A stretch of 64,000 nucleotides of DNA from Gentiana macrophylla. Lineage: Eukaryota; Streptophyta; Magnoliopsida; Gentianales; Gentianaceae. The stretch's first letter is position 1, and the number at the start of each line of letters is the position of its first letter. Below are positions 49,003-59,610 of the stretch, in pieces. The stretch lies in the NCBI GenBank assembly GCA_026214975.1, contig CM047815.1, positions 75,421,299-75,485,298 of the forward strand. The letters run 5' to 3'. The position numbers were made by a program, and so were the translations under genes. Below the pieces are notes generated by a model. That model was not told the DNA's origin. It was given only the letters and a program-made list of their open reading frames with translations, and searched no databases.

Positions 49003-52000
49003 TCTCTCTCTCTATATATATATGTCTGTATGTATATATATTAGATATGTATGTGCGTGGTGTATGTATATATGCATCACGCGACCATAAACATAGTCGC
49101 CCTTATATAGGGAGCTCTCTCGACTCAACCTACTTCTTTGTTTCCTTATTCGTCAAAAAGTTTTATCTGTAGGGTGATAGCTTTCTTTTTTATGAAGGGA
49201 TGGGAGCTTGCAGTCAACATGTTAAAGACTGGAGATAAAAACTGGGCATTATTTGCAAAATCTGTCCTTGATAGGACCCGACTTGCACTTGCAAGCAAAG
49301 CAGAGTGGTACCATCAGTTATTACAGCCATCAGCACAGTATCTGGGTTCAAAGCTTGGACTGGATGATTGGGCTGTACGTTAATCGAACAGTTCTAAACT
49401 CTGGTTTTGTTGGTATGGCTGACAATGAAATGATAATGATAACTTTTTTGTGTTGTTACCTATTCAGGTCAACATATTTACTGAAGAAATGATTCGTGCT
49501 GGATCTGCTGCTCCTTTATCTGCTCTTCTTAATCGTCTTGATCCTATTCTTCGGAAAACTGCTCAGCTGGGAAGGTTCGTGACTGCTCACGGAAAAATTA
49601 ACCACTAAGTAGCACAAGTGATAAAGCATGCAGTCTTTTTTTACTGTAAAATTTGTTTTGTTCAAAATCACAGATTATAAAAAAGGCTTATGTCACACAC
49701 TTTGACATAACTTCGTATATGTTTTGTACAAACCAGTTGGCAAATCATCTGTCCAGAGGAGGCAGTTGGATATGTTGTCGTGGTGGATAAACTGCTCTCA
49801 GTGCAGAACAAATCTTATGAGAAGCCGACTATTTTGGTGGCAAGTTCTGTAAAAGGTGAAGAAGAAATCCCTGATGGTGTCGTTGCTGTGTTAACACCGG
49901 ACATGCCAGATGTGCTCTCTCATGTTTCTGTCCGAGCAAGAAATAGCAAAGTAAATCCAAAACATAACGATTTTAGTATGGAATTATGATTATGGCATAT
50001 AAGATGTAACGTTCTTGAGAAAATGTATCGTCTTTGCAGGTGTGCTTTGCCACATGTTTTGATTCCGATTTACTTGCTGAGCTCCAAAGTAATGAAGGAA
50101 AAATGTTGCACCTTAGGCCTACTTCATCAGACATATCTTACAGGTTAATCCACCCGCATAAATATTCATAGTAGCACCTAATTTATATTTGTATTATATA
50201 TGTTGAAGTGTTTATTATGTTAATTATCTACATCCCCTCCCATTTAAGATTTTAAAGAGATGGTAATTCAACATGGTATCTCATAGGATGAGGATGCCTT
50301 CCCATTTATATTGTTCAAGTGATGGGACTCTTTGTTGGCCTTGTAGTGCTCTTTATATGCCTTTGTGTGTCATGTTGGCCCAAACTTGTTACAGGCCCAT
50401 ATAAAGTTGCTAAATGAACATAGCCGCTTGCAAACAAGCTCGTGTTCAGCTCGTTAGTGTTTGTGATTGTTTGTTTGTTTAGCTTAGCGAACTAAGCTTG
50501 AACAAGATTATAAGCTTGTTTCCTAAATGAATGAACACGAGCTTGGCTCGCAAACGTTCGATTATATTCGCAAACCAAGTTATATAGATGAACCAATATA
50601 CAACCCTACTCAGATGATAAGCCATATTTTCATCTAATAGATACTATATTTAGAGTAATTTTATAGAGTTCTTCTATTACGTTTTTCTGTAATATGATGA
50701 TGTTTGAATTTTTTTGTATAATTTGTTATTTATGCGTGCGGACCTGATTTATGTACCTTAACGAGCTGAACTCGAGCTTGGCTCAAAAAATACGTTTAAC
50801 GAGCTAAACTCAAACACAAGCTCGAACATCGTCTTTTAAACGAGCCGAGCTTGAACATAATTTATTGTTTGTTTATTGAACGAACGGTCACGAACAAGCT
50901 CGTGACCTAAATGAACCAAGCTTGAACATAATATTTTGTTCATTTATTAATGAACGATCAAGAACAAACTCGTGACCTTAATGAACACGAGTTTGAACAA
51001 CAAATAATCGGCTCGGCTCGGCTCGTTAAACCCTTGCCCACACTTGAGGGGGTGTGTAGAAGTGTTTGATATGTTAATTATCTATCTCCCCATCAGCTTA
51101 AGCTTTTGGGAAAGATGGTAATTCAACAATATATAGTTGAATTTATATATCCTTGGGCATATATGTAGATGAACAGATGCGTAGATGTACTTAAATTGAT
51201 ATATCTATGCGTTAGTTCTTTTAGTGTAAAGTGCATGCCATAGTGCAAATAATCCTAATATATATATTGGAAATTTATTGCAGTGAGGTGACTGAAGACG
51301 AATTAGCAGCTTCAAGTAACTTAATAAAAGATGAATCTTTTCCATCTTTAACATTACATAGAAAGCAGTTTGGTGGCAAATATGCAATATCATCAAAAGA
51401 GTTCAATAGTGAAATGGTAATTCTGCCACCTGTAATTCTGGTTCCACACTTTTCTTTATGTATTTTTTTCACCATTCGACCAAGTAGTAGATGGGAATAA
51501 GACGTTGTTGACCAAGTAGTAGATGACTGTTTACATGTAAGCTTCAGCACGTGTGAACCTGAAGGTGTCTAATTTCTCTCAGGTTGGAGCTAAATCGCGC
51601 AATATTGCATTTCTCAAAGAAAAAGTTCCATCGTCCATAGGGATTCCCACCTCAGTTGCCCTTCCATTCATGCGTTTTTGAAAGTTCTCACAGATGATTT
51701 AAATCAGGTTTTAATTCTGTTTGATGCTTGCAATTTTAGTATTTAAATACTTAAGAGATTCTTTTAAAATCTAAATATTATACTTCAATTAGGCAGGGTG
51801 GTATGGATGAACTACGTTGTTGTTGAGGAGAAATGTGGTCATCGAAACCTGAGCTCACCTTTGAAATGTTAGATATGTTAAAAAAGATTGGAAGTCAAAA
51901 GGGACGTCAAGATTGTATATGTTCTCTGTTCCTTTCCTTAATCATATTGGTAGGAAAGGATGTAGAAAAAGTGGCCATGCATCTCACCATGTCAACAGTA

Positions 52001-55000
52001 CAAAAAATTAGTCAACAGTACTTGCTTTTGACTATAATTTTTTCATGTGAACACTACAAAGGGTTGAACAATTTTTTCCTCCACTGTAAATTGCATTTTT
52101 CTTATCTAGTATGAACTTTTTTCTTCAGTTTAAGATGCAAATAACTAATATGTATTGATAATGTAGATGAAGGGCTAAATAAATTTTGTGCATAAAGTCA
52201 TTTTCAGATATATTGTGTATTAATATAGTGTGGACAATTGTGAAACTGCACGTTTATCTGTCTGGATCTGTATCTTCTTTCCTTGCATACTTAGCAGAAT
52301 ATTTTGTGGGTTAATTTCTTGGCCTGCACTGTATGTAATATGTCCTGTGTTGTTACATGATTTATGTTTGATATCTTAATAGGTTTTCATAGTTTTTACT
52401 CCATAATCGTGTTTGATTCTGTCAGGAAGTGGCTGCAGAAATTGGAACTTTGAAAAACCAATTAAATGAGGGTGACTTTCAAATCCTTGCAGAAATTCGC
52501 AGGACAGTTTTGAAACTCTTGGCACCTCCCCAGCTGGTATGCTTTCTAGTCCATATGCTTGCTGGTTGCTCTTTGATTTTTATTTTTCATTTTTTTTTAA
52601 TTTAAAATTTAAGTAAGCTCCTATGGGGTAGTACTCTGTTTCTGGTTTCTATTCATCTACATGATTTTCTTAGACACGTAAACAGTTATTTGCTTGATGT
52701 TTTTATGGTTCTTTCATCTATCCATGTGCAATTGGTAAAAGAAATTGTCCTTCTTGTTATTCATAAAGCTTGCGTTTTTATCATATTCAGTCCAGCTCAA
52801 GTTGGAACTTTTCCTGAGAGTTTTCAGGTGAAGGAGCTTAAAGACAAGATGCAAATGTCCGGCATGCCTTGGCCAGGTGATGAAGGACAGGATAGATGGG
52901 AACAAGCATGGATGGCTATAAAAAAGGTTAGGGATTCTTCTTGCTCAGCACATAGGAACAGTTTTAGTTGTCGGCGGTTTCTATACTGTTGAAGTGCAAT
53001 TGCGTTTAAATTACATCCGTCTCAATATATTTGAGGTTATTTTATGCAAAGTAGTAAGCATGATGCTATAGTGGTCAATTTATCTTTTCTGGCTTATTTT
53101 TAGTCACTGTTTGGAGTATATTTTCCTTGATGCCGGTGTTTTGTCTCTCCCAGGTATGGGCATCGAAGTGGAACGATAGAGCATACTTAAGCACTAGAAA
53201 GGTGAAAATTGATCATGATTCTCTTTGCATGGCTGTCCTTGTTCAAGAGGTAATAAATGCTGATTATGCATTTGTCATCCACACTACCAACCCGTCCTCT
53301 GGTGACTCATCAGAAATTTATGCTGAGGTAACACTCTCTCTGTTCATTTTATATAGGTGTTTTGTGGTTAGTCTATACAAGCCAAGACTATAGGTTATTA
53401 GATGTTACCTGCGGATCATTGTGAAATATACTTCCCATATGTTAAATTACTTATTCTCTACCTCAGCAAATGGGAAATGTAAGAAAATAAAAGCAATTGA
53501 AGACTAATCATCTGCTATAAAGTGTTCTACTTGATTTAGTCTCTTGATATCATCTGAAATACATGTCCATTTTCCTCACTTTCTTTTTTTGTTGAATAAA
53601 TAGGTGGTGAAAGGCCTTGGGGAAACCCTAGTAGGAGCTTATCCAGGTCGTTCATTGAGTTTTATTTGCAAGAAGAACAGTCTTGACTCTCCTCAGGTGT
53701 GTAAATGTAAACAAAATGTTCCAACCTTTAGTGACCTATCTGTTTGTCGCTTCATTAATAATTATCTTCAGATATCACATCCTTTCTCTTAGACACTGGT
53801 GAAAATAGTTTAACGGGGTGGCAGATTGGACTGCAAAAAGGGCAACAAAATACGATGTTTTGGGTGGGAGGAAAGAGCTCCTCCATAAACTCCACATAGT
53901 TACCATACTTTGCAGCATTACACTTTATCCAAAGAGTTCCTACTGAGTGATGGCGTATTAACATTAGTTTTGGCGAGTTTTCACGATTAAACTCACTAAT
54001 CAAAAGAACAGGCATAAAAATAAGTTTAAGGTTCACTACTACAATAAAAAAAATGCTAAAATTGTCATTTTTTTTGTTTTCCATTTCGGAATAGCATGGT
54101 AATTGACATATTAGTGATAAATTCTGAAATTGGATAAACTTTAATGAAAATCAATATTCCCCAGCCTCGAAATAAGTGTCCTTTTAGCTAGGTGTTCTTG
54201 TTCCGAAATAAGTATCATTATAGGAGTTTAGGAAACATTAGCCTATATTCTACCAAAATTAGCCTTATCTACTGCTCTCAATTTAAGATGAAAGAGAATA
54301 TATGGTTGTTAAGAAGAAAGAGAATAGTGGGTTGTTAAGATGTTTAAATTAGATAATTCCTGGTTTTCATAATGTTTTGTGCAAATTACTATAATGACAC
54401 TTACTTTAGGATGGGGAGTAATGAAAAAAATATTATGAGATTCGGGGCTGTTTGTTAAAACTGTTTAAAATCTGAAGTTATATCGTAAATAACTGAATGG
54501 TTTAAGTGTTGAAATTGGTTAGAGTATTTGATAACATTACTCGTCTGAAATCTTGAAATAGTTATGTTTACAATTTATTTTTTCGTCATAATAAATGTTT
54601 TCTTTTAAAAATAAAAAAAATTTAACACAAACATGAACGTGGCGATAGTTTTGCATTTTCAGTGATAAGTGGTCACACAATCGCTGAATCTTTTGTAAAG
54701 AGATTCAGATAATCTTAATAAAAAAGTGGTCCCTTAATTTTTTATCAAACAACACTTTAAGTGCCACTTAATATTTTTGGAATAAGTACTTAATTGTGTT
54801 ATATGTCGTACGTAGAAAAATAATAAGATGTGACAGTCAGTTATCCTTCATCTGAGAGGGGGCCAGAGAGAAAATATACCATTCAAACGTAAAAGAAGAG
54901 TTACATGGGTATAAGTTTACTATTTGTTTATATCTTGTACCTGTGAATTGTGCTCACGATATTTTTAATATGAACAGGTATTGGGTTACCCTAGCAAGCC

Positions 55001-55731
55001 CATAGGACTGTTTATAAGACGGACTATAATCTTCCGATCTGATTCTAATGGTGAAGATCTGGAAGGTTATGCTGGAGCAGGCCTCTATGATAGGTAAAGC
55101 TTGGTGTATTTGAATGTTGATGATGAGATACTAACTTTTATGGACTTCCATTTTTTAAGTTTTTGTTACTCAAGACTGTCAATTTTTGATAAAGTTGCAA
55201 TAGATACGTTCCGTCTCTCCATTGTTCACTCAGTTTGCGCCTTTTTCTCAAAATTTATGTACAACATTTAAAGTATGAGGTGAAAAAATCCATCTTTAAA
55301 CATTGTGGGCCGTGAAAACTGAAAACCTCATCTCTGATGATTCAGTTTTCTTGAGTGATAAACAGGATTTATCCTTTAGTACATAGCTAACTTATTGATT
55401 ACATGCCTCTCAACCTTGTTATAGACTTTGTATGCCTCTAGTTTTTGTTCTTTTGCCACTGGCAAAAGGAAAATTAAAAAGGTTGTGTTTTTCTTTTGAT
55501 CTTTTTTTCCTTCCTGTTGGCAGTGTCCCAATGGATGAAGAGGAGGAAGTGGTTCTTGATTATTCATCAGACCCCCTGATAATTGACGGTAACTTCCAGC
55601 AACAAGTTCTCTCAGGCATAGCCCGAGCAGGCAGTGCAATCGAGAAGTTATATGGAGGAACTCCTCAAGACATCGAAGGTGTGGTGCGTGATGGCAAGAT
55701 TTATGTTGTCCAGACAAGACCACAAATGTGA
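39937..55731 (+). CDS. GWD1: Alpha-glucan, water dikinase 1 (starch phosphorylator R1), 33 coding exons, frameshift in exon 27
   Basis: It transfers the beta-phosphate of ATP to C6 of glucosyl residues in amylopectin, in plastids. Exons: 39937-40203, 42284-42325, 42444-42553, 42648-42726, 42815-42906, 42992-43145, 43897-44118, 44266-44604, 44705-44812, 44934-45032, 45136-45276, 45401-45489, 45961-46095, 46436-46598, 46714-46803, 46884-47069, 47615-47677, 47760-47822, 47916-47975, 48084-48236, 48429-48512, 49198-49374, 49468-49574, 49737-49950, 50040-50143, 51284-51416, 51583-51707, 52426-52536, 52828-52926, 53154-53327, 53604-53696, 54978-55093, 55524-55731. Residues 1-75 are Ser-rich (transit peptide). 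Two CBM45-like starch-binding regions lie at about 100-215 and 420-545. The phospho-histidine is in DVLSHVSVRARN (His1070). The C-terminal ATP-binding domain (about 1160-1466) ends YVVQTRPQM. The expected length, 1,466, fits the family (about 1,460). As written, a TGA at 51679 stops it at residue 1190. Confidence 0.95.
40735..40898 (+). other. Exon-like island in GWD1 intron 1
   Basis: TTTATTCCAG precedes 40735 and GTATAT follows 40898, and the 164 bases between are open in one frame (MLSENVYLEPECVSNRD and on). Family comparison puts exon 1 (ends LTAE) directly before exon 2 (starts MTEKF), so it is not part of the standard protein. 164 is not a multiple of three, so inclusion would shift the frame. 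Confidence 0.35.
43146..43896 (+). other. GWD1: GC-AG intron 6 of GWD1
   Basis: Exon 6 ends GAAAAAGAGAAG, the intron starts GCATGT, and the acceptor is GGCAG. Only this junction keeps the conserved EKEK/EEYEAAR reading. Using the GT four bases downstream would shift the frame. Confidence 0.8.
46160..46460 (+). repeat. 151-bp tandem duplication spanning the exon 14 acceptor
   Basis: 46160-46310 and 46311-46460 are diverged copies. Each starts TATTTTG(G/A)GTGTCC and ends AAGCAAGGCCCAGGACAGG. Copy 2 carries the real acceptor and the first 25 bases of exon 14. Copy 1 carries a decoy acceptor (GTGTAG) and 25 exon-like bases followed by GT. Confidence 0.85.
47222..47366 (+). mobile_element. tRNA-derived SINE in GWD1 intron 16
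   Basis: A polymerase III A-box-like TTGCCTAAGTGG (47229-47240) and a B box GGTTCGAATCC (47272-47282) are 31 bases apart. An unrelated body and a short A run (47358-47366) follow. It does not fold as a complete tRNA gene. TSD not certain. Confidence 0.7.
47976..48083 (+). other. GWD1: GC-AG intron 19 of GWD1
   Basis: Exon 19 ends CCCCTGCTTGAG, the intron starts GCATGTAAAC, and the acceptor is GATTCAG. The neighbouring GTAAAC four bases downstream looks like a stronger GT donor but would shift the frame and hit a stop in exon 20. Confidence 0.8.
48940..49032. repeat. Compound (CA)n(TA)n(TC)n(TA)n microsatellite in GWD1 intron 21
   Basis: About 10 CA units, then about 19 TA units, then TC and TA runs. 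It is a likely length-polymorphic marker within the gene. Confidence 0.95.
49921..49923 (+). other. GWD1: Codon of the catalytic histidine of GWD1 (residue 1070)
   Basis: The CAT codon lies in the conserved block DMPDVLSHVSVRARN of exon 24. In the potato enzyme the equivalent His1069 is autophosphorylated by the beta-phosphate of ATP before transfer to glucan. Confidence 0.9.
50201..51128 (+). mobile_element. TRIM (miniature LTR retrotransposon) in GWD1 intron 25
   Basis: The 928-bp element has short LTRs at 50201-50273 and 51055-51128, both running from a TGT(T/A)GAAGTG start to AATTCAACA. TSD ATATA lies at 50196-50200 and 51129-51133. A PBS-like TGGTATCTCATAGG follows the left LTR, and a TTGAGGGGGTG purine tract precedes the right one. 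There is no ORF. The interior is rich in degenerate GAGCTTGAACA / AACGAGC words and their complements. Confidence 0.85.
51583..51707 (+). other. GWD1: Frameshifted exon 27 of GWD1
   Basis: The exon is 125 bases long; 126 are needed to keep frame between the conserved VGAKSRNIAFLKEKVPSS start and the VLTDDLNQ end. The shift falls in 51669-51690. Read on, it gives MRF and then TGA at 51679-51681. Both splice sites look normal. Confidence 0.85.
54157..54418. mobile_element. Stowaway-like MITE in GWD1 intron 31
   Basis: The left end is TTCCCCAGCCTCGAAATAAG and the right end CTTACTTTAGGATGGGGAG, which are imperfect inverted repeats resembling the CTCCCTCC..AAATAAGTGTC Stowaway terminus. TA dinucleotides flank both sides (54155-54156, 54419-54420), matching a TA TSD. 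No coding capacity. Confidence 0.65.
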
Positions 55732-56088
55732 GCTTCTACTCTCTTTTTTTTCGTTATTATTTAGACCATGATAATTTCTTGATTTTACGCTTTGTTGCAA
55801 CTCTAGAAACCTGAACATCCAGGGTTATGAGACTATTATTTTACGATTGAAAAAGAGATTGTTATTTATCCATTGCCAATTACCCATACTTGTTTCATTA
55901 AAGATATAGTGCCAAAGAGTTGTCTTGTAGTTGTACACGAAATTCCCTATGAGGCATTGATCTACCCATTCCTTTGTTGAAACTACTCGTCATGCCAAGT
56001 GGGAGAAAAACCATAAAATAACGGTAAATAATAGTATTGATAAAATAATGGTAAATAAGATAGTGGAGTAAATAAAGCTCCAACTGGA
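55732..56088 (+). other. GWD1 3' UTR and downstream flank
   Basis: AT-rich sequence with no further coding exon. The polyadenylation site is not defined. Confidence 0.4.
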
Positions 56089-56150
56089 CGCGAATGGATC
56101 CATATCCAAATAGTGCCTAAGGGATTTCTATGGATATAGATCCATTCGCG
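56089..56150. repeat. Inverted repeat, 19-base arms around a 24-base loop
   Basis: CGCGAATGGATCCATATCC (56089-56107) pairs with GGATATAGATCCATTCGCG (56132-56150) with one mismatch. It could form a strong hairpin. Confidence 0.85.
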
Positions 56151-57584
56151 TTTGGAGTATGAACCACAAGCATATTCCAATCTGTTTTTGTATCAGACCT
56201 ATGAATCAAAGGGCAACAATTTTTGGGTCTGAGGAGGCAACTGATATAAACATGACTCAAGTGGAATGACATGTTATCTATGGGCTTCAATGATGGCTCA
56301 TTATCTTTTAAGGGCTCAATGACCGTGCCGTCTTTTATCTACAACCCCTTGACATTTGATCATAGACATGTGGCGAGACCCTACTGACTAACCACAAGGT
56401 TACTCTGCATGCCTACCACCCTGTACAAGCTCGGTCATGAATCCTAGTTCGATCCTCTGGGTCGAGACATACGAGTTCTTGACTCTTCATTGCTTGAGGT
56501 GAGTTGTTTTGATCTTATGACTAAGGCCTCCTACAAGGTCAGAGCTCGTAGTGCACATGTCAAGCACGTTTCACCTTTCTTGATAATGATTATGTTCTGA
56601 AGTAACGGGTCAACAATGTTGGCTACCTTACGCATCGACCTTCATGCCATGATCGACTAAATGTATGTACGGAGCAAGCGTTCTCACTCTCTTCCCCACG
56701 AGTGCACATTTTGTGCCATGATTTCTCTAGGTATTAAATGCCTTCCTAGATAGGGCTATAAATGTCCCATTGCTTTCATAGCACAAAGGCATGCTCGGCA
56801 TATATCAAGCCAACACCTTACAAAAACTGGTCGTATATTTGCATATTTAAAAAAATCTTGGCAAAAGTATGAACGAATCGAACCGCCTAAAAGGTTACAT
56901 AAGCGATATAAAATAAAATATAAAAACAAAAACAATAAACTAGCATGTACCGAAGGCTAATGACGATGCTAGAGAATGCACCACCAAATGAAATGGCGCC
57001 ACGCAAATCTGGCCGATGAAATTGTAAGAGATCGAGATGGCTAAATATGAGCGAAAGATGGTGTTTTTGGTGTAATCTGGTGAGTCCAAGAATGTATCTT
57101 GGATTGCCTACGATATCCGTGTGAAAGTCCGCGAATCGCCCTTACGTAGCTCCCTAAATTTATGTATTTATAAAAAGCGCATGCCTTCTTCTTCGCCTAG
57201 AACTAAGGCGGCGGCCGGAGTTATTGTCATAAATACCTTTAAATGGGCGCTTGCTTTTTTTCCAGTAACTTGTGGGATGTGGACCCAGGAGCACTGGCTA
57301 GCGTATCCGAGATCGACTCGACGACGGCCGACGTGGTCGCTCGAGTCCAGACACTTGGTGAATCCCACTCGAGCTGTGGTCTTCACTGGTACGTCTAGTA
57401 TCGACCCGATGTCGATAGCCGGCCCAGACTTATGCAAACGCCAGATGGACCAATTAGATAATTCCACGTGGAGGTGTGTATTCTCGTATCATCAGCTAAT
57501 TACCTGGCAATGCAGGCAGGAAGGTGTAGATTTTATTATCAGTCAAATACAGGTAAATTAATACGCAGGAGTATTTACGCTTTC
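56151..57584 (+). other. Intergenic, probably an LTR remnant; no gene recognised
   Basis: A GGCTATAAATGTCC box near 56753 followed by short leader-like sequence resembles an LTR promoter. I find no partner repeat in the window. An open frame at 57121-57561 lacks family features. Confidence 0.35.
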
Positions 57585-57745
57585 GCAAGGTATGCTCAGA
57601 CAACTATCTGAGACTAATCCTTCGAGGAGCTGTCGGGCACTAAAGGTGAGGACCTCTCCCAACAAGATTTGCGCATCTACAAGGGCTCGAATCCGAGATC
57701 TCTTGCATAAGCGATCAAAGTTCCTCCCACTCGGACCAACCTTTG
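57585..57745 (-). mobile_element. tRNA-derived SINE, minus strand
   Basis: On the minus strand TGGTCCGAGTGG (A box, 57727-57738) is followed by GATTCGAGCC (B box, 57684-57694), spaced as in tRNA promoters. Extent is estimated. Confidence 0.55.
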
Positions 57746-57769
57746 TTGGTAGGGGTATTCTTTTCAATA

Positions 57770-58200
57770 GTTAATATTAGCATTATTAGCCATAGCCGTA
57801 CTAATACTTACTTTTACTTTTAAAAAAAAAATTTCTGATTTTATTGACCAATATAAACAAAGTACTTATATGCGCAACCAGGTGATCATGAACTTTCATA
57901 AAATGAATAGTGATTTTTCATCAGAGCAATATATTACTGGCTGTTGCATGAGGAACATCATCATGATGATGTAATGTGGGTTTGGCCCAAAAGGATGATG
58001 ATGCAAGCATGCTACCATCCACAGGATGTGGGTGCGAAAACATCCTTTCCTAATTCCAATGTCCCTCACTCCCTCTAGCAAACTTTGTTATCCATTTGGC
58101 TAAAGGTGAATATTATATTGACACTGTCCTTTTGATACAATCATTGTTTAAACTTACTGGTTAACCTTTTTGCATATATTTGGTGATGGCGTGATGCAAA
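57770..58200. other. AT-rich intergenic stretch
   Basis: No gene or repeat recognised apart from local ATCATGATGATG words near 57957. Confidence 0.4.
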
Positions 58201-58590
58201 GCAAGGCATATTACACACATACATACGTATATAGAAACAAAAAGACGAAATAAAATGTGGAATTCTAGTTAATTAGAAAGTAATCAAGTTACAAAATATT
58301 GATGGTAAAGTATTTATACATGATACTCCTCCCAATCGGTTATAACATAAATTGTGATTCATCTCAACGTATTGTAGCTGCGTTCTTCTCAGTTGTGTTA
58401 CCTCAACCGTTCTTCTCAACTGATCCGGTAAGTATCAAGTCTGAACTAGTCTACTCATATGATCAGCTTCAAGTCTAAATTTGTTCTTCTGATATGAACT
58501 TCAAGTCTGAGTTTATTCTTCTGGTCTAAAATCAACAGAACACATCCTCCTATCGAACCGGCATCGTCCATCCATAATATATATGTCAAC
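58200..58590 (-). mobile_element. LTR of a different minus-strand element (left border uncertain)
   Basis: On the minus strand a purine tract GCTTGAGGGGG is followed by TGTTGTTGACATATATATTA, and a TATAAATAC box lies near 58315. It does not match the LTRs at 59302 and 63565. Confidence 0.55.
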
Positions 58591-58602
58591 AACACCCCCT
58601 CA

Positions 58603-59301
58603 AGCTAGGGAATACATATACGATCAATTTTGTGAAATATTGATTTCTTCCCACAGAACCATCAATTTTGTGAAATATTGATTTGACAGAATTAGTACCT
58701 TCGGCAGATGCATCTCCTCAAGAAGATCTGAAAGCCTCAAGGTATCAACATTAGAAATTCTTGCAGCAAGATTCTTCCAAACTGCATGTGCACTCTTGAA
58801 ATACATCAAGCTTTGTGCAATGGTGTTCTCCACAGAATTCAGAATCCATGATCTTACTATTGTATCACACTGTCTTCATGCATGAAAATCTGCTGAATCT
58901 GTTTCTGGCCTTTTGATTGTTCCGTCTATGAATCCAATCTTATTCTTGTTGATTAACACCATCTCCATAGATATCTTCCATGGATTATAATTTTTTCCAT
59001 TCATCAATGGCTGGTCAAGTACCGAAGATGGATTTTCATTGGGATGGACATATAACGGACTGGAGGGACTTATTCTTGTTTCTTAGCTGCCATGGCTATC
59101 AAGAACTCCAAATTCTTATCAAAACAATGATATATCAATGAAAAACGATCAAGAAATGATCGAAAAGGAAGGAAACACTCATAGTTTACTCTCAAGAAAC
59201 CGGAAGACGCAGAAAAGATGAAGAACACTCTCAAGATTCTTCAAAAATCGAGAAAAAACGCAGAAACGCTCGTAAATTCGAAATTTACGCGCTCGATACC
59301 A
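58603..59301 (-). pseudogene. Truncated Copia leader and gag fragment (tandem copy)
   Basis: It closely repeats 62900-63564: PBS-like TGGTATCGAGCGC next to the LTR, leader, then gag (start near 59090; NPWKISMEMVLI block damaged, ENTIAQSLMYFKSAHAVWKN near 58825). It breaks off at about 58620 after a short duplication of ATCAATTTTGTGAAATATTG and meets the end of an unrelated LTR element. TGA replaces a Trp codon in gag here. Confidence 0.75.
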
Positions 59302-59573
59302 TGATGAAGTTTATAGAATTATAAACTGAAAGTAAAATGCAGAATTATTACAGATGTTACAAGTTAAGTTTACAATGCAGCTGATCATGAGGTATTTATA
59401 GCTTCATACACCTCATGGATCAGTTAGAAGTAAGTTACAAGCGGTTACAACAAATCAGAATCGAATAACCGCTTTCACATTACACTACACTAGATTACTC
59501 AAAGAGTCAGCCGTGTCTTCATATTGTCGTCAAGCCAGTCTTTGTGTCTTCATATTATCAGTAGGATGTATCA
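59302..59573 (-). repeat. Copia LTR (left)
   Basis: On the minus strand it starts TGATACATCC and ends AACTTCATCA; 272 bp. It is 3' LTR to the main element and 5' LTR to the truncated copy at its left. Confidence 0.9.
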
Positions 59574-59610
59574 GCTAACTTCACTCGGAATCCAAACATG
59601 CCATTAAGGA

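Noticed and set aside
48878..49172. Open frames over the microsatellite (Tyr/Ile repeats)
   Set aside because: These are translations of (TA)n/(CA)n repeats in an intron.
53755..54084. Minus-strand 109-codon frame in GWD1 intron 31
   Set aside because: Low-complexity N-terminus, no motif, and antisense within an intron.
57121..57561. Plus-strand open frame of 146 codons and its antisense partner
   Set aside because: Neither strand shows a family motif, and the region looks like LTR or intergenic debris.
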